Below are positions 1 to 10,977 of a stretch of 64,000 nucleotides of DNA, piece by piece. The translations under genes and the position numbers were made by a program. The notes under the pieces were generated by a model. That model made no database searches. It was not told the DNA's origin and saw nothing but the letters and a program-made list of their open reading frames with translations. Position 1 is the stretch's first letter, and each line of letters starts with the position of its first letter. Source of the stretch: Melieria omissa (taxonomy: Eukaryota > Arthropoda > Insecta > Diptera > Ulidiidae); NCBI GenBank assembly GCA_963971225.1, contig OZ020269.1, forward strand, positions 79,460,450 through 79,524,449. Direction: 5' to 3'.

Positions 1-560
1 CTTTCCAAAATGGTTTTTGTCATTTTGCAATCGAAAGGAAAGAAAGCCGGCTGCTTCCACGATGCCTTCAGTCCACGAGCTATGACCATTTGTACGTACT
101 TGGCTTCTGTACGATATCGGTTAAGGGATCGTGTTCGTATACAGATGCTAATCTAATCTCATCGAGCTCAAGTACGCACAGCCCGTCAGCAACTACCGTA
201 TTTTTCATGGCGTCGATTACAAAATACAAAATTCCTTCACGGAACTGCAGCTTTTGAGCACATTTGAAAATTATGGAATCGCGGGGCAGAGAAAATCACT
301 TACGGTACAGGTAAGGTACGCTCTGGGGCCGGCAGAATGAAGGCTAATCGCCCACGAAATGTCTTCTTGGGACCAATGCTGGTCCCAACTGGTTACTGCC
401 TGGTCGTTGCATCCTTTGAATTTGCCCTTCCGTAAAGACAGAGGCAACGCATTTCTTTAATGTGCCAAATTCATCAACTTGCACTCTTAACTTAATGTTC
501 TCAGTCTGAAGGAATTGCAACTGCCTTCGAAGCTGCGCATTTTCACGTTCCAGTGGTTTG
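1..560 (-). pseudogene. P-like transposase fragment (leucine zipper to early catalytic domain)
   Basis: Read on the minus strand from about 560 down to 1, translation gives a leucine-zipper-like stretch (RENAQLRRQLQFLQTENIKL, about 540-470), then VFTEGQIQRM (about 430-395), and, after a degenerate part, ELDEIRLASVYEHD (about 215-120) and YVQMVIARGLKASWKQPAFF (about 110-40). These are the order and motifs of P-element transposases: coiled coil, then the start of the RNase H-like catalytic region. Reading frames change along the way, so it is broken. It runs off the left edge of the window. The same 'RGLK-SWKQP' block recurs at 4440-4620, 11600-11690 and 50420-50450, so this is one member of a family scattered through the window. 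Confidence 0.75.
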
Positions 561-674
561 TTATAGAAACGAAAATTATTTTATCTGTAATTTGGCAGTT
601 TTCCGAATTTTCCCATACGGTATCTCACTTTTTTTTGCTTTGTATGAGAAACATTTTTTGAATAAAGTATTTAA

Positions 675-1361
675 GGGGAGGTTCTTTCAAATTTGGCCAA
701 AAAAAGGCCTAAGTTTGGAAATGATTTGTGGCATGATGAAAAAACATAGAAACATCCGGTTTTGACGGTTGAATGCGAATAATATGATATATTTTTTGTC
801 ACAAAATTCAAAATGGCGGCTGAACAATGGCGGCTTTCGTAAAATCTCGTCTCCGAATTTCAAGCCTACAGCCTCTTGTAGTAATCTGAAATGAAAAAGG
901 TTTAAATGAAAGTAGATGAAATTTTCTATGGCTTATACCTAACTATAATGATTTTTGACCAAAAATTGACTGAAATGTGAACGCTCGAAAAAAAAAAATT
1001 TTTTTTGCCACTTTTTTTGTTATTAAACCTTAATTATAAATAACAATTTAATAGTATCTTATGCTCGTTTTAGGTATAAGCCATAGAGAAAATGATCACC
1101 TTTCAAACATGCTTTAGATTAAGGAAATTAGAACAATAGATCAAGAGATATCCTTGAAATTCAGATGGAAAACGTGGTTCCGAGAAAAACGCATTGAAAG
1201 ATAGCTGCTCCGGGAAAAAACTGGGGAAAACACTGTAGAAGAAACAAACTCGTGTGCGGACAAGGCGATTTATAAGGTGTAGTAGCCCTTTCCTTTCGTA
1301 TACATATTCTACGGACATACAGCTTTCATTTTATGTGAAAAAAAAACGAAAGAACCTCACC
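675..1361. mobile_element. TTAA-flanked MITE, Kolobok-like
   Basis: Imperfect inverted ends GGGGAGGTTCTTTC (675) and its complement GAAAGAACCTCACC (to 1361) are flanked on both sides by TTAA (671-674 and 1362-1365). Internal inverted arms around 925-945 and 1070-1092 (CTATGGCTTATACCTA) could fold the element. It shares short stretches with the Kolobok-like element at 56601-59199 (the 'GTGGTTCCGAGA-AAACG' block near 1165 versus 57090, and 'ATGGCGGC' blocks), suggesting a deletion derivative of a related element. No coding capacity is apparent. Confidence 0.65.
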
Positions 1362-1419
1362 TTAAATAATTTGGACAATTTGTAATGATAAAATACATTT
1401 TCTAAAGATTTAATTGTGG

Positions 1420-2068
1420 CCAAAAAATTGTCTTCAATCCAAATGCCAAAAAATTGGGCTTCAACCCTTCTTAGATACGGGTTGTTGTGGGTTGATGAAC
1501 CCACGTATATGTTGATTCCTTTGATATATATTGACTTAATCCTAATTTTCTTATTAAGTACCCACCCAAATACTCTAAGGCATCCTCATGGAGGCACTCA
1601 AAGTCGATTGAGCCGACATCTGAAATTTCGTCTACATCATTTGGAGACAAAACTGTCTAGTTCCACTGAGTTAAAGTGGAGCCACTCGGTCTCATATGCT
1701 TCCACGTTACCGCGGGCTGCCAGCGTTTCCGAATTACGAGCTTTAAATAAAATAAAAATATACTTAAGATGTCATCATCTGAAAGCGTGCATATTATATA
1801 CTTACCAAGGAATTACTTTCGCAGTCTATACTTGAACTGCATCGAAAAGACCGCCTTTAGCACGCATTGCCCCAAGAAAATGCTCAGTAACACCCTGGTT
1901 GAACCTGTTCGTTAGGATATACTGCAGGCCATATTTCTGAACATATTTGTGTAGCCCTCTTAGGGAATTATTGTTCAGAAGTATGTTTTTTAGGAAGAGC
2001 AGCAGTGATTGTTTTCCAGAAGCGCGTGTTTGCTGCATGCAAGTATCCATTTTGAGAAGGATTTGCAA
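1420..2068 (-). pseudogene. P-like transposase, C-terminal part, with a retained intron
   Basis: On the minus strand, 2068-1826 encodes LQYILTNRFNQGVTEHFLGA followed by MRAKGG, the conserved P-transposase 'RFNQ...F..MRAKGG' block. A splice donor (GTAAG, complement of 1801-1805) follows a short 'YRLRK'-like stretch, and an acceptor AG lies at the complement of 1741-1742, after which ARNSETLAA begins. The same intron sits at the homologous place in the plus-strand copy (donor at 13632, next exon at 13739). Further on, EDALEYLGGYLIRKL and YTWVHQPT (about 1590-1480) match the C-terminal domain of the 11-14 kb copy. Stops and frameshifts make it non-functional. Upstream coding pieces lie at higher coordinates (4440-4620). 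Confidence 0.8.
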
Positions 2069-2399
2069 TTAAGGGGGTCTTCTACCTTGTGGCCTCGTTT
2101 TTGATACTGTTTTTTGACAATAGATTGTAGGGGAACCAATAATGCAATCAAGGTTCGGTTTTTTGCATTGAATTCGTTTATTTCTATACTTCCAACATTA
2201 ATTTTTCTGAAATTTTACTGTCTCTAGTTTGACCGTTATTTGACCTTGAAATGTCCCTTACGAAAAATTTATACTAAAACGGTTGTCACGATTCAGCCCA
2301 TGAAAGTCGTCTGAAACAAAAAAACCAAAATGATTTAGTTTCTTTATGACTTTGGATATCGTTTGACACGAGGTTTTTGAAAAATTCCAAAATTTCACG

Positions 2400-3024
2400 A
2401 AACAGGCAACAAACAAACAAAAATGTCTACGTTTTCAAGGTCAAGAATAGCTGTAAAAATCGTTAAAATGAAAAAAATCTAAAAAGCTCGTGTCAAACGA
2501 TAGCCACATGTTTTCCGCAAATTTTGATATATCACTTTAGTTAATTGATCAATTAGTTCTCGAGATATCTTGCCAACCAGTTGCAAAAACACAACTTTTG
2601 GGAAATTGCATTTAAAGTGGCGATGAGCGCTGCGATAACAGCATGCGGAGCTATATTCGATGACTCTAAAAACCCCGAAATAATAAGCATACCATGTGAA
2701 GTTTTGAACTTAAAATAAATGGTTGGACACAAAGCAATCTTTGAGTTAAAATGTGTTTCAAATATTTGGTTTACACAAGCACGTAGAAAAATCAAAATAT
2801 GCCAATTTTTTTAAATACATTTGTGACAATTTTCAAATTTGTTTAATTTTTCACATTTATACAATCTTCATCATCATACCAAGTTATATCTTCTAACCAA
2901 GACATTTTTTTGACAAAATATTCCGGCTTCATTTTAATAAGACAATTATTTAAAAATTACACAACTTTCGCCAAAATGCGTAAACATGTTTTTTCTTATT
3001 TTTGCCGACTTTTGAAGCACTTTG
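2400..3024. mobile_element. Right-end fragment of a Transib-like element
   Basis: The segment around 2760-3024 is homologous to the right part of the Transib-like element at 13000-13263 (shared 'AAGCTATATCTYCTAA', 'TCTTATTTTTG-C-ACT' and 'GAAGCACT' blocks in the same order). Read inward from 3024 the end is CAAAGTG, a 12-bp spacer, then GCAAAAATA, so it keeps the 12-spacer signal with one substitution in the heptamer. I could not find the matching left end, so the left boundary is approximate and the copy is probably truncated. It lies between minus-strand P-like coding pieces. Confidence 0.5.
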
Positions 3025-4439
3025 TACCGGCAGTCTGGTGTTCGGGTACATTCCTGACCCGTAGTCTAGCATTCGAAGTTGCAGGGTTGCATAGGAACTT
3101 TACAAGACTCTTCCATCTTCGGCTAGTTCGCGTAGAGTCGATCTTTTCCTGGTGTTCTTTAGCCGACCACGACTTTTACTAACTTGCGGGTTCCAGTCAT
3201 GCGCCATTCTCGTGATGCTGTCGAGTGGTCTTCACAGTGTGTGACCAATCCATCGCCATTTTTCTCAATTTTATTTGCCTCAGAATGGGTTCCTCATCAA
3301 TGGGTTTTTACCTTCACAATAAGTTTTCATTCAGAAATCAAAGGACGACAAACGATTAAACAGACTACAGAAAAGTTTGTGCATTGGGTATTTCTATACG
3401 AATACACATGGAGAATTCTATAAAAAAGCAAGGGCCAAACTGCTCCAGGGCCGGTCCAGGGCTGGTCTATGGTACGAGTATACTCACCCAAATCATGGTC
3501 GACCGGGAACCAAACTCTTCTTCTCTGCTTCAGAAGCAGCTGCACCGCCTCTGCAAAGCACTTGTGCGGCGATTTCTGGAACGCGTCAATTTTCAGATAC
3601 CTTTTATTTGTTGATTCTTGATTCCTGCTCCAATGTGCCTTCTTGGACAATCTAGGAAGTAGTAATTATGTTAGTTTTTACATCTTACAAAGCACTAATT
3701 TAGTAACGAGTGGAAAATGCGGTCCATGCTTTTTGATTTCCTGCACACGTAACAGCTTCTAATCATTCTTCTTAGCTCTTCTTTCCAAAGTTATTTTTGA
3801 GCTGCTTTTGAATGTCAGTGCCCGATTTGGCGCATCCCGGCTTATAGTTCTTCGATCAAGGCCGTTTAGAATGCTTCGACGACGAGCACGCTGCTGGGAA
3901 GCCTCTCTTTCAGTGTAGTTAGCAATGTTTATTGCAGAACCATATAAAACACTCACGAATGACGCTCCTTGACGATATGACAGGTCCTCATTTAGTTTTT
4001 TGATAGCCAAAATTGTGATGAAGTCGTGAACTCATTTAACTTAAATGATTTCATGGCTTGCTCCTTTGACATTTCAATGTTCTTTAGACAATTTATGTAT
4101 GTACAATTGACACATCTGACGAGGACCTGTGGTTCAAGATTTAGTTCAGAGTTTGTACAGTGGCAATTTTGTTTTCAAACACCAATCAGCCGTTATCAAT
4201 GAAGTGGTTTCTTATAAGCTTGAGGAGAAGAGAACATCGGCAAACATGAACACACTTTCTTCACAGTTAGCAGGATATGTGAACCACGTTTTATTTTATA
4301 GTCAACTTAAAAGTAAGTTGAGTTAAAAGGTAAGAAGCAATTGAACCTAGTTTAAATACAATTCTTACCAATAATTCTCTCGAATTCTCTTCACAGTGCT
4401 TGATTTTTCGGACACATCAACCCCACAAATTTTAAAAAC
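3025..4439. other. Unassigned stretch
   Basis: Several short open frames exist here (for example minus 3327-3650 and minus 3759-4010) but none carries a motif I recognise. By position it could be decayed P-like element interior, since minus-strand P-like coding pieces lie on both sides. I see no inverted-repeat pair or promoter that I can defend. Confidence 0.3.
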
Positions 4440-4620
4440 CACGACGTATAATTTTAAATCATTTCTAGAATGGACTTTGTAATTTTGCAACCAAAAGCGT
4501 AAAAAATTGGTTGTTTGCACGATGATTTTAAACCTCGTACCATAGCTACCTTGTACGTACTTGCTGGGCTTTCGCACTGCCTCAGTTAGCGTGTCGCGTT
4601 CGAATCACTTTATCTCGTCA
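4440..4620 (-). pseudogene. P-like transposase fragment
   Basis: The minus strand from about 4620 encodes a degenerate YKVAMVRGLKSSCKQPIFYA followed by FGCKITKSILE, aligning by eye with the 'VVMTRGLKASWKQPVFYAFD' block of the copy at 11620-11700 and with bases 1-110. The frame contains substitutions (W to C in SWKQP) and does not extend as a long ORF. It probably belongs to the same broken minus-strand element as 1420-2068. Confidence 0.65.
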
Positions 4621-4785
4621 AAACACAATAAGTATAGTTTTTGTGCTGAAAACATTTGGATTTGCTTCAAACAACGAACAATTTATGGACTCTGGTGAAT
4701 TTAGTTTCTAATGCAATTGCTTACTTTTAATTAGCGTTGTATGTTGAATTATTTCAGGGTTACAAAATCGTTTACATGTTACGTA

Positions 4786-4900
4786 GGGTCAGATGGGGTA
4801 AATGTAAACAAGGGGTCATGGACTGTTGCAGTTAATTTTAAAAGCATAAAATAACCGCTGTTTACATTTACCCCTTGTTTACATTTCCCCCATCTGACCC
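4786..4900. mobile_element. 115-bp pogo-type MITE
   Basis: Terminal inverted repeats GGGTCAGATGGGG... (4786) and ...CCCCCATCTGACCC (to 4900) are flanked by TA (4784-4785, 4901-4902). The interior from about 4815 on is nearly the same as the right end of the pogo-like element at 7510-10290 (shared 'GTTAATTTTAAAAGCATAAA', then GTTTACATTTACCCC and GTTTACATTTCCCCC). It is an internally deleted relative that keeps both ends. Confidence 0.88.
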
Positions 4901-5012
4901 TAATGCAATTTGTAAAATCAATTGTAGTTCTTTTCACTCAGTCTGAGTTTCACAATAAACATAAGATTTTTGTGCACTTGGCTGACTTGAATATTGCATT
5001 TTATATCATTAA

Positions 5013-5243
5013 CCCATTCGACACGACGATTTTTTTCGAACACGGTCCCCAGGACCGAAATTTTATTTTTCTTTGCATCGTACACAGTAAAACCGATGCC
5101 AATTTTTTTTTCTGTACTGGACAGATTCCAGAAAAATTTTATTTCGACGACTAGTTTACTCAGAATAACTGATAATTGCACATTACTGTCTTATAATCTC
5201 GGAAATCCATTGCACACACGGTGTGCAATCGGTCTCGAATGTG
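5013..5243. mobile_element. 231-bp TTAA-flanked MITE
   Basis: TTAA at 5009-5012 and 5244-5247 flank imperfect inverted ends (CCCATTCGACAC versus CACATTCGAGAC read inward from 5243). TTAA duplication points to a piggyBac- or Kolobok-type mobilising enzyme. No coding content. Confidence 0.55.
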
Positions 5244-5437
5244 TTAAAACAGTCGTCTATCAGTTCATACAAATTTATTGCATTGATGTAAAAAGATATG
5301 ACTTACTCAAATTAGTTAGTGTTTTTCCTGGATATCAATAAAAAAATGTTTCCAAGACATTAGGCTTTAATATATTTAAAAAACTAACTCTTATCTGACC
5401 GTCAACATGATCGTCGCAGTGAGTGTTGGGAGTTTAA

Positions 5438-5948
5438 CCCTTTCGCTACAGGTTTTTACTGGAGAAAGTTAAAATTTGAAATTTTACTTCTTAGGCTTCT
5501 ATATGTTTATATTAGCAACACTCCATAAGAAATTTTTTAATTTTTATACTCGGACCCTGTATTTTTAGTGTTTTTCTATGAGAGCAACTACATCGTTGTG
5601 GTTGTAATAATAACTTTAACACAAAACGTTTTACGCATAACGACAATTTGAATATTTCTTCATTTACTTCAGCCAAAATTAAAGAAAAAAGTATCTAAAT
5701 TGAAAGAAAACGTCAAATTAAAAAGTTATCTAAAGTTTTCTGCTTCTTCTGCCTTTACTATGTCAAGATATACCATTAAAAAACGTGTATACTTCTTTTC
5801 CTTTAAACTTTAATATTCAGTTAATTAATTTCGTATTTTTCTTAAAACTTCAAAATATTCTAAGAACAAACAAAACATGTATTCCTGGAACCAAAGAGGA
5901 CTTCCACAAAGTAGCATGTTGCCATATGGCAACAAAATAGCGAAAGGG
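5438..5948. mobile_element. 511-bp TTAA-flanked MITE
   Basis: Perfect inverted ends CCCTTTCGCTA (5438-5448 and complement at 5938-5948) with TTAA on both sides (5434-5437, 5949-5952). The interior is AT-rich and non-coding. This is the layout of piggyBac-type MITEs. Confidence 0.75.
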
Positions 5949-6630
5949 TTAAGTACGTTTTACAGATAATGTGCGCCGCTGCAGTATGCTCCAGTTTCGT
6001 AAGGTGTTGTTGTGTTTTTGCTTTTTAGTCATCGTTGTCAGCTTTGGGCCGGCTGTCGTGGTTGTTGTTGGTTGTTACAAACATTAACACGTTTGCCATG
6101 TCTTGGCGATGTAGGTGTTGCCAGTGCTACGAATTTGAAAGAGGTTCAGCACGAAAATTGACAGCCGTTGGCATTGAACTGAAACTCAAAGAAGCCACGA
6201 ACCTTACGTTAATATGTGATAAGATCTTGTTTGGATTCATTCTGCTGATATTTCCTTCCGGCTGTCAGTGATTTTGAACGTTTTTAATTTACAAATTAGA
6301 GTTAAAGGTGCGAGAAGTGTGTTGCAACATTGCCTCATTGTAACAAAAATGTTTCAGATTAATTTTACAAATTGTTTGAGCGCTTTCTGTTTATATTTCT
6401 TTTATTGTAAATCAAGCATTTTTCCTACCCAGTGGGAAGTGATTTAACATATTCCAAGACGGTTATCCCTTTGGGAAAAATAATAGTAGTAGTAGTACAA
6501 TAAAATAGCCATAATTATTTGGCTTTTCATGTTGAAAAAGTTATGTTGCAATGCGTTCCGCACTCGCTCACAATCGAGCAGAAACACACTCGAATTAGCC
6601 TTTCTAGACAATAGCGTTGCAGCGTTTTAA

Positions 6631-6773
6631 GGTATCATGGCACGTTAGAAAGGGAAATTTTTAATGATATATAAAATTATTTATTTTTCAGCTCCTCCAA
6701 GGTTGATAATAAACCTTTTTGAAAATTGTTTTTAATCATTAAAAATTCCCCCTTTCTAACGTGCCATGATATC
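6631..6773. mobile_element. 143-bp foldback MITE with TTAA duplication
   Basis: Long, nearly perfect arms (about 40 bp each: GGTATCATGGCACGTTAGAA at 6631 and its complement ending at 6773) enclose a short loop. TTAA flanks at 6627-6630 and 6774-6777. The single-stranded form would be a near-complete hairpin. No ORF. Confidence 0.82.
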
Positions 6774-7089
6774 TTAAGATGAATAAAAATATTTTATGCG
6801 TTAATTCAACACAACGCGTAAGATTGGACAGAATGCGAGTTAAGTTGTTAATTGAATAACTTTATTTAAGGACGGAGTCGTGGATCGACTACCGCCCGAG
6901 ACTGGTGGATCCAGAATGCCAGTTTTGTGCATCAAAACTGCACTCTACAACTTTGACTACCTGCTAAATCTTACTTATTATCAGTGCAGCGCAGGCACTG
7001 TTTTGTCTCTTACGACTAATGCTGAAGACAGCCTTATCACTTATCATTAGTGCAGCGTTACATTTTCCGCTAAGCACTTTTTCTGTGAA

Positions 7090-7147
7090 CTGATATCGTT
7101 TGTTTAGTGCACACACTGTGTTTATTCAGTGCACTAAACATTATCAG
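7090..7147. repeat. Imperfect hairpin
   Basis: Arms TGTTTAGTGCAC (7101-7112) and GTGCACTAAACA (7129-7140) are perfect complements, and outer bases CTGATA/TATCAG extend the stem to roughly 7090-7147 with a small bulge. Its role is unknown. Confidence 0.5.
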
Positions 7148-7149
7148 AA

Positions 7150-7330
7150 ACATATTTTGGGTTACATCTGAGGTGGCGGACATGTCCATAACTTGCGTGC
7201 CCATTTCTAGAGTTACCAGCCCCATCTTCAAGATTTTTAATTCTATATGTAGCCAGCTATCGTAAAATGTATATCTATGCCCAGTAAAATCTGTTCTGAT
7301 ACCAAATTAGTATCTTAATTTATTCTTATT
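7150..7330. repeat. Dispersed repeat shared with 53390-53530
   Basis: Blocks such as GTGCCCATT-CTAGAGTTACC and AAATCTGTTCTGATACCAAA occur here and, in the same order and strand, at about 53400-53505. The second copy lies just outside the P element at 53668. The family is not one I recognise. Confidence 0.6.
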
Positions 7331-7509
7331 TCTTTATCGATTTTATTCGAAACAAACAAATTTGATTGGTCAACAGGTTTTTTTTGTAAGTTTTAGTTAA
7401 AATTATTAGGTATGTTAAATAAGGGTATATCCATATATTGGCACTAAGCTTAAGGTACATTCGCCAACATCACAGTACAGCAATAGTGAAATATGAACGA
7501 GAAAGCGTA

Positions 7510-10290
7510 GGGTCAGGTGGGGGAAATGTAAACACTTTTTGCTTTTTTTACGCAAGCACTTTGAGAAACAAAAAAAAAAACATTTAAGGACACCCTTCCT
7601 ACTTTCGAAAATTAACATTTATATTAAAAAAACCTCAGGTATTGCACTGGTGATCAGTAACTCGTTCTTTAAAATCCGTGAAGCGCAAAAGAATGGTGTT
7701 TACGTTTACCCCGGTGTTGTTTACATTTCCCCAATTTTTTTTCAAAATTCAGGGGTAAATGTGAACAGTGCCTTCGATCCCTGTAGACACTAGGGGTTTC
7801 GGTAGCTATAGGATGAAGCTAAGCACGAATTCGCTATTGATTTTTTACCTGCAGTATGTTTTCGCAATGTTTACATGCAAAAAGTTCTCAAAACAAAATC
7901 AAGATGTCTTAGTTAAAAAAGGAACACATTTTATTCAGTTCTTTTTGTAATACAAAAATGAAATTAACTTTTTGTTGGGACAGACAACGTCTTTACATTT
8001 TAGATTAGTTTAGATTTTAAAACCTACTTTCTCTTCGGTTTAGGTGTTTTCTTTGCTACCTTTTTGTCTTCTGCGTCCTTAAGTCGGTTGAGGACTTCGT
8101 TCGAAGTTAAAACTTCGCCATATGTCATTTTCTTCAGTCTTGGTACTGGCTTTTTTGGTTCGACCGAAGGTGCAATAATTTTAGGTGATGAAGGGCTATT
8201 TAAAAACAAATCGCTGATGTGGCGACCAGGGTGAGCTATGGGACAATTGTAAGTGGTAGATATAAGGTAGATAAATATAATTTAGATATTGTAGTTTAAC
8301 ATAAAGGTCTAAAATTTCTCACCTTCAAAAACATACTGTTGTGCGTTAGCTGAAGGTGTTTGAATGGAGTTTCTTAAATTCACATTATTTTCCGCCATCG
8401 TTTCGTCGTTGGGTTGGTTTGTAACTAATAGGGTGGGAAATAAATAGTAAAAAAGTTACGTGAAAGGTTTCATAAATACCTATGTTGCCCTCAACACTTT
8501 CCGAAGTAATTTCATTCAATGTGGCTGATTTCTCATGGACATTAGAAGCATAGAAGCAGAAGTGCATTGTACCTTTGTAGAGCTTGCGATGGAAATTCAT
8601 CCCGAGGAAACTTAGTTCGGTTAGCAGGGAAAATTCCGGTACTGGAAAATCCAGAAATTATATTTCCACGGCTCATAGATTCTTTCCAGATTTCTCCAAT
8701 GAGTTGAGAAAATACATTTTTTGCAACACGCATGCACCCCTTCCCCATTTGCGATTTTCCATAAGCTATCAGTTTTTTTTCCCAAGCAGTTTTTACTGGC
8801 CCAAATACGCATTTGTCCAAAGGTTGCATCTTATCAGTAAGGTGGCTTGGAAGGCGCATTAATACCACGTTATTCTGCAAAGCTTTCTCCACTATTCGGA
8901 CACTTATATGACTGCAGTGTCCGTCGTACACCAACAGTGCTGCTTGTTGGGCGTCACCACGTCTGTCACGAAGGCTTTTAATAAACGGAATGAATCCATC
9001 TGATAGCCAGCTGAAAAACTGAGGCTCTTCCATCCACCCATTTGCTGACGATGCATACAATGTTCCAGGAAACCCATTTTCAGAAGTCCATCTAGCCTGT
9101 ACAGCAGCGCCTTTAAAAATGATTAGTGGTGGAAGTACGGAACCATCTGCAGACACGCATGCTAGTACTGTAGTGGACTCACGTCCAGATCCTCCTGAAA
9201 TTCTGCTTAGCGCCTTGCCCTTAACACCCAAAGCACGAATGCGACTAGGATCATGATGAAATCCACTTTCATCAGCATTGAATACATATTGTGGCTTGTC
9301 GGTTAAATTATTTTCCTCAATGACTTTTTCAAGTTTATCATAAAAATCAAAAACGACTTCAGGATCTCTTGCGTCTTTTCGAAGCTTTTGCAGATGTTCT
9401 GGTTTTTTCAAGGATAAGTTCGGATATCGCTTCATGAATCCATAATACCAGTCCTCTCCAGGAATATTGTCCTTAAACGGTGTTTTAAGTCCGCTGACTT
9501 GTACATAGTCTCCTACCAATTTCTTAAGCTCCATTTTATCACATGGTATTCCCATTTCTGAACGAGTAACAACGCATCGCACTATCTCATTTTCGGTGTC
9601 TAAAGGAATGACAGGAGTTCGCCCAGCGCCAATAGTCTTTAATGATGTTTTACGACCCTTAATCCGGTTAAATATGACGGATATCGGAATGCCGTAGTAT
9701 CTTTGACATTGTCGATATGTCATTTTCTTCTGAATTATATCGTTAACAGCCTTTTCTATTTCTTTAGCGTCGTACGCTACACGTGGCTTCTTTTTTATAT
9801 AATTTCTTGGCATTCTGATCACTGGAAATGATACGAACCAGGAAGGCTTTTAGAAAAAAACGTTTACATTTACCCCAAAAAAATGTTTACATTTACCCCA
9901 CATGCTATAAATTATTGGGGGAAATGTAAACACGAAAATAACAATAAAATAACTGCAAATTTATGGAAAGATTTCCACAGTTTTAGTTCCTTACATTCTA
10001 AAATTGATAAACAAAATTATAATATTACTCACCTTTTAAGTATAAGCACTTTAACACAAAAATCACGAAATTCTTGCAAAATTGATTTTCACTTTTCTTA
10101 CACACGTGCTCTTTACAACTAAAATGTTCATTGATTTTTGAAAGTCAATGACGTGAAAGTTCGGCGACAGTAGCGGGACATGTCAAATTTATATTTTTTT
10201 TGTGGTCATGGTCTACTGCGGTTAATTTTAAAAGCATAAAATAACCACTGTTTACAATTACCCCTTGTTTACATTTCCCCCACTTGACCC
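7510..10290 (-). mobile_element. pogo-like DNA transposon, nearly intact
   Basis: Inverted repeats GGGTCAGGTGGGGGAAATGT (7510) and the matching complement ending ...CACTTGACCC at 10290 are flanked by TA (7508-7509 and 10291-10292), the target duplication of pogo/Tc1/mariner elements. Between them lies one minus-strand spliced transposase gene. Both ends carry repeated copies of GTTTACATTTACCCC-type motifs (near 7520, 7697, 7719, 7750 on the left; 9861, 9883, 9918, 10249, 10267 on the right), a candidate set of transposase-binding sites. A MITE with the same ends lies at 4786-4900. Confidence 0.9.
8024..9813 (-). CDS. pogo/jerky-type DDE transposase (spliced)
   Basis: The first exon opens with an ATG at the complement of 9811-9813 and stays open for over 400 codons to about 8580. 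Its N-terminus (YDAKEIEKAVNDIIQKK, then CQRYYGIPISVIFNRIKG) is a psq/CENP-B-type helix-turn-helix. A catalytic DDE_1 domain follows, with the three acidic residues in NADESGFH, VYDGHCSH and MQPLDKCVFG. The preceding GEDWYYGFMKRYP motif is typical of the jerky/pogo/Tigger group. The ORF closes shortly after QALQRYNALL; downstream in-frame pieces bounded by splice-like sites (about 8422-8325, donor GTGAG; and 8237-8024, acceptor CATAG, ending in a Lys-rich tail with a stop at 8024) look like 3' exons. The exact exon 1/2 border near 8480-8600 is unresolved. The catalytic domain has no internal stop, so the enzyme could be active. Its role would be cut-and-paste transposition of its own element. 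Confidence 0.85.
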
Positions 10291-10292
10291 TA

Positions 10293-10977
10293 TAAACGAA
10301 TGTACCTTGACATATTTCAGAAGTGGCAAAAAGTCAAGTGCGTTCAGACGGGGAAAATATTGACTGGAAAAAAATAAAAATTTGTCAAAATTAGCTGAAA
10401 TTTCTTCAACCGCCCCAGGAGCAGTTTGACAGTTGTTCATGTGTAGAAGTGCACATGTATACCATACACGCATAGAAATATATTCACAAAATTTCGTGTT
10501 TTCTGTCTCATCGCTTGTCTCCCTTTGATTTCCGAATGAAAACACATTGTGAAGATACGTTAGTGCCAATATAGAAGTATTACATACATATATGGCCTAT
10601 ACCCATAGTATAATAATAAAGTAGTCTAACCTAAATTCTCCCCTCTTTTGAGTACAAATTTTTTGAAATTCGTTTCATTTTTGATGTACAAAATTTGTCA
10701 ACAGAAAACATAGTCGCATTTTGATTTCAACATAATCGTAGTAAATGCGATACCAATTATAAAAAGTTCATACAATTTGTTTTGCATTTAGCAGTAGGTA
10801 TTATTATATGAGTTTTGTAGTAAGTTTTTTTTGTCATAGAAAGTCAAAGTGAAGCGAAAAAAAATTATTTCATATTGGAATTTGTTGAAAATTACTTTGT
10901 AAGTATAAATATTTACATACATTTTATAAATGATAACTTTAAAATATATTGTGTGTTTTTTTTATGAGTAAACCAAC
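10293..10977. other. Unassigned AT-rich stretch
   Basis: No motif-bearing ORF is seen. The only notable feature is that the sequence just right of the pogo element (CGAATGTACC, about 10296) is the complement of GGTACATTCG at about 7453, just left of it, so the pogo insertion may lie inside an older inverted-repeat element. Confidence 0.3.

Noticed and set aside
4381..4420. CACAGTGCTTG at about 4392 as another Transib end
   Set aside because: No nonamer at 12 or 23 bases, no partner end and no 5-bp duplication.
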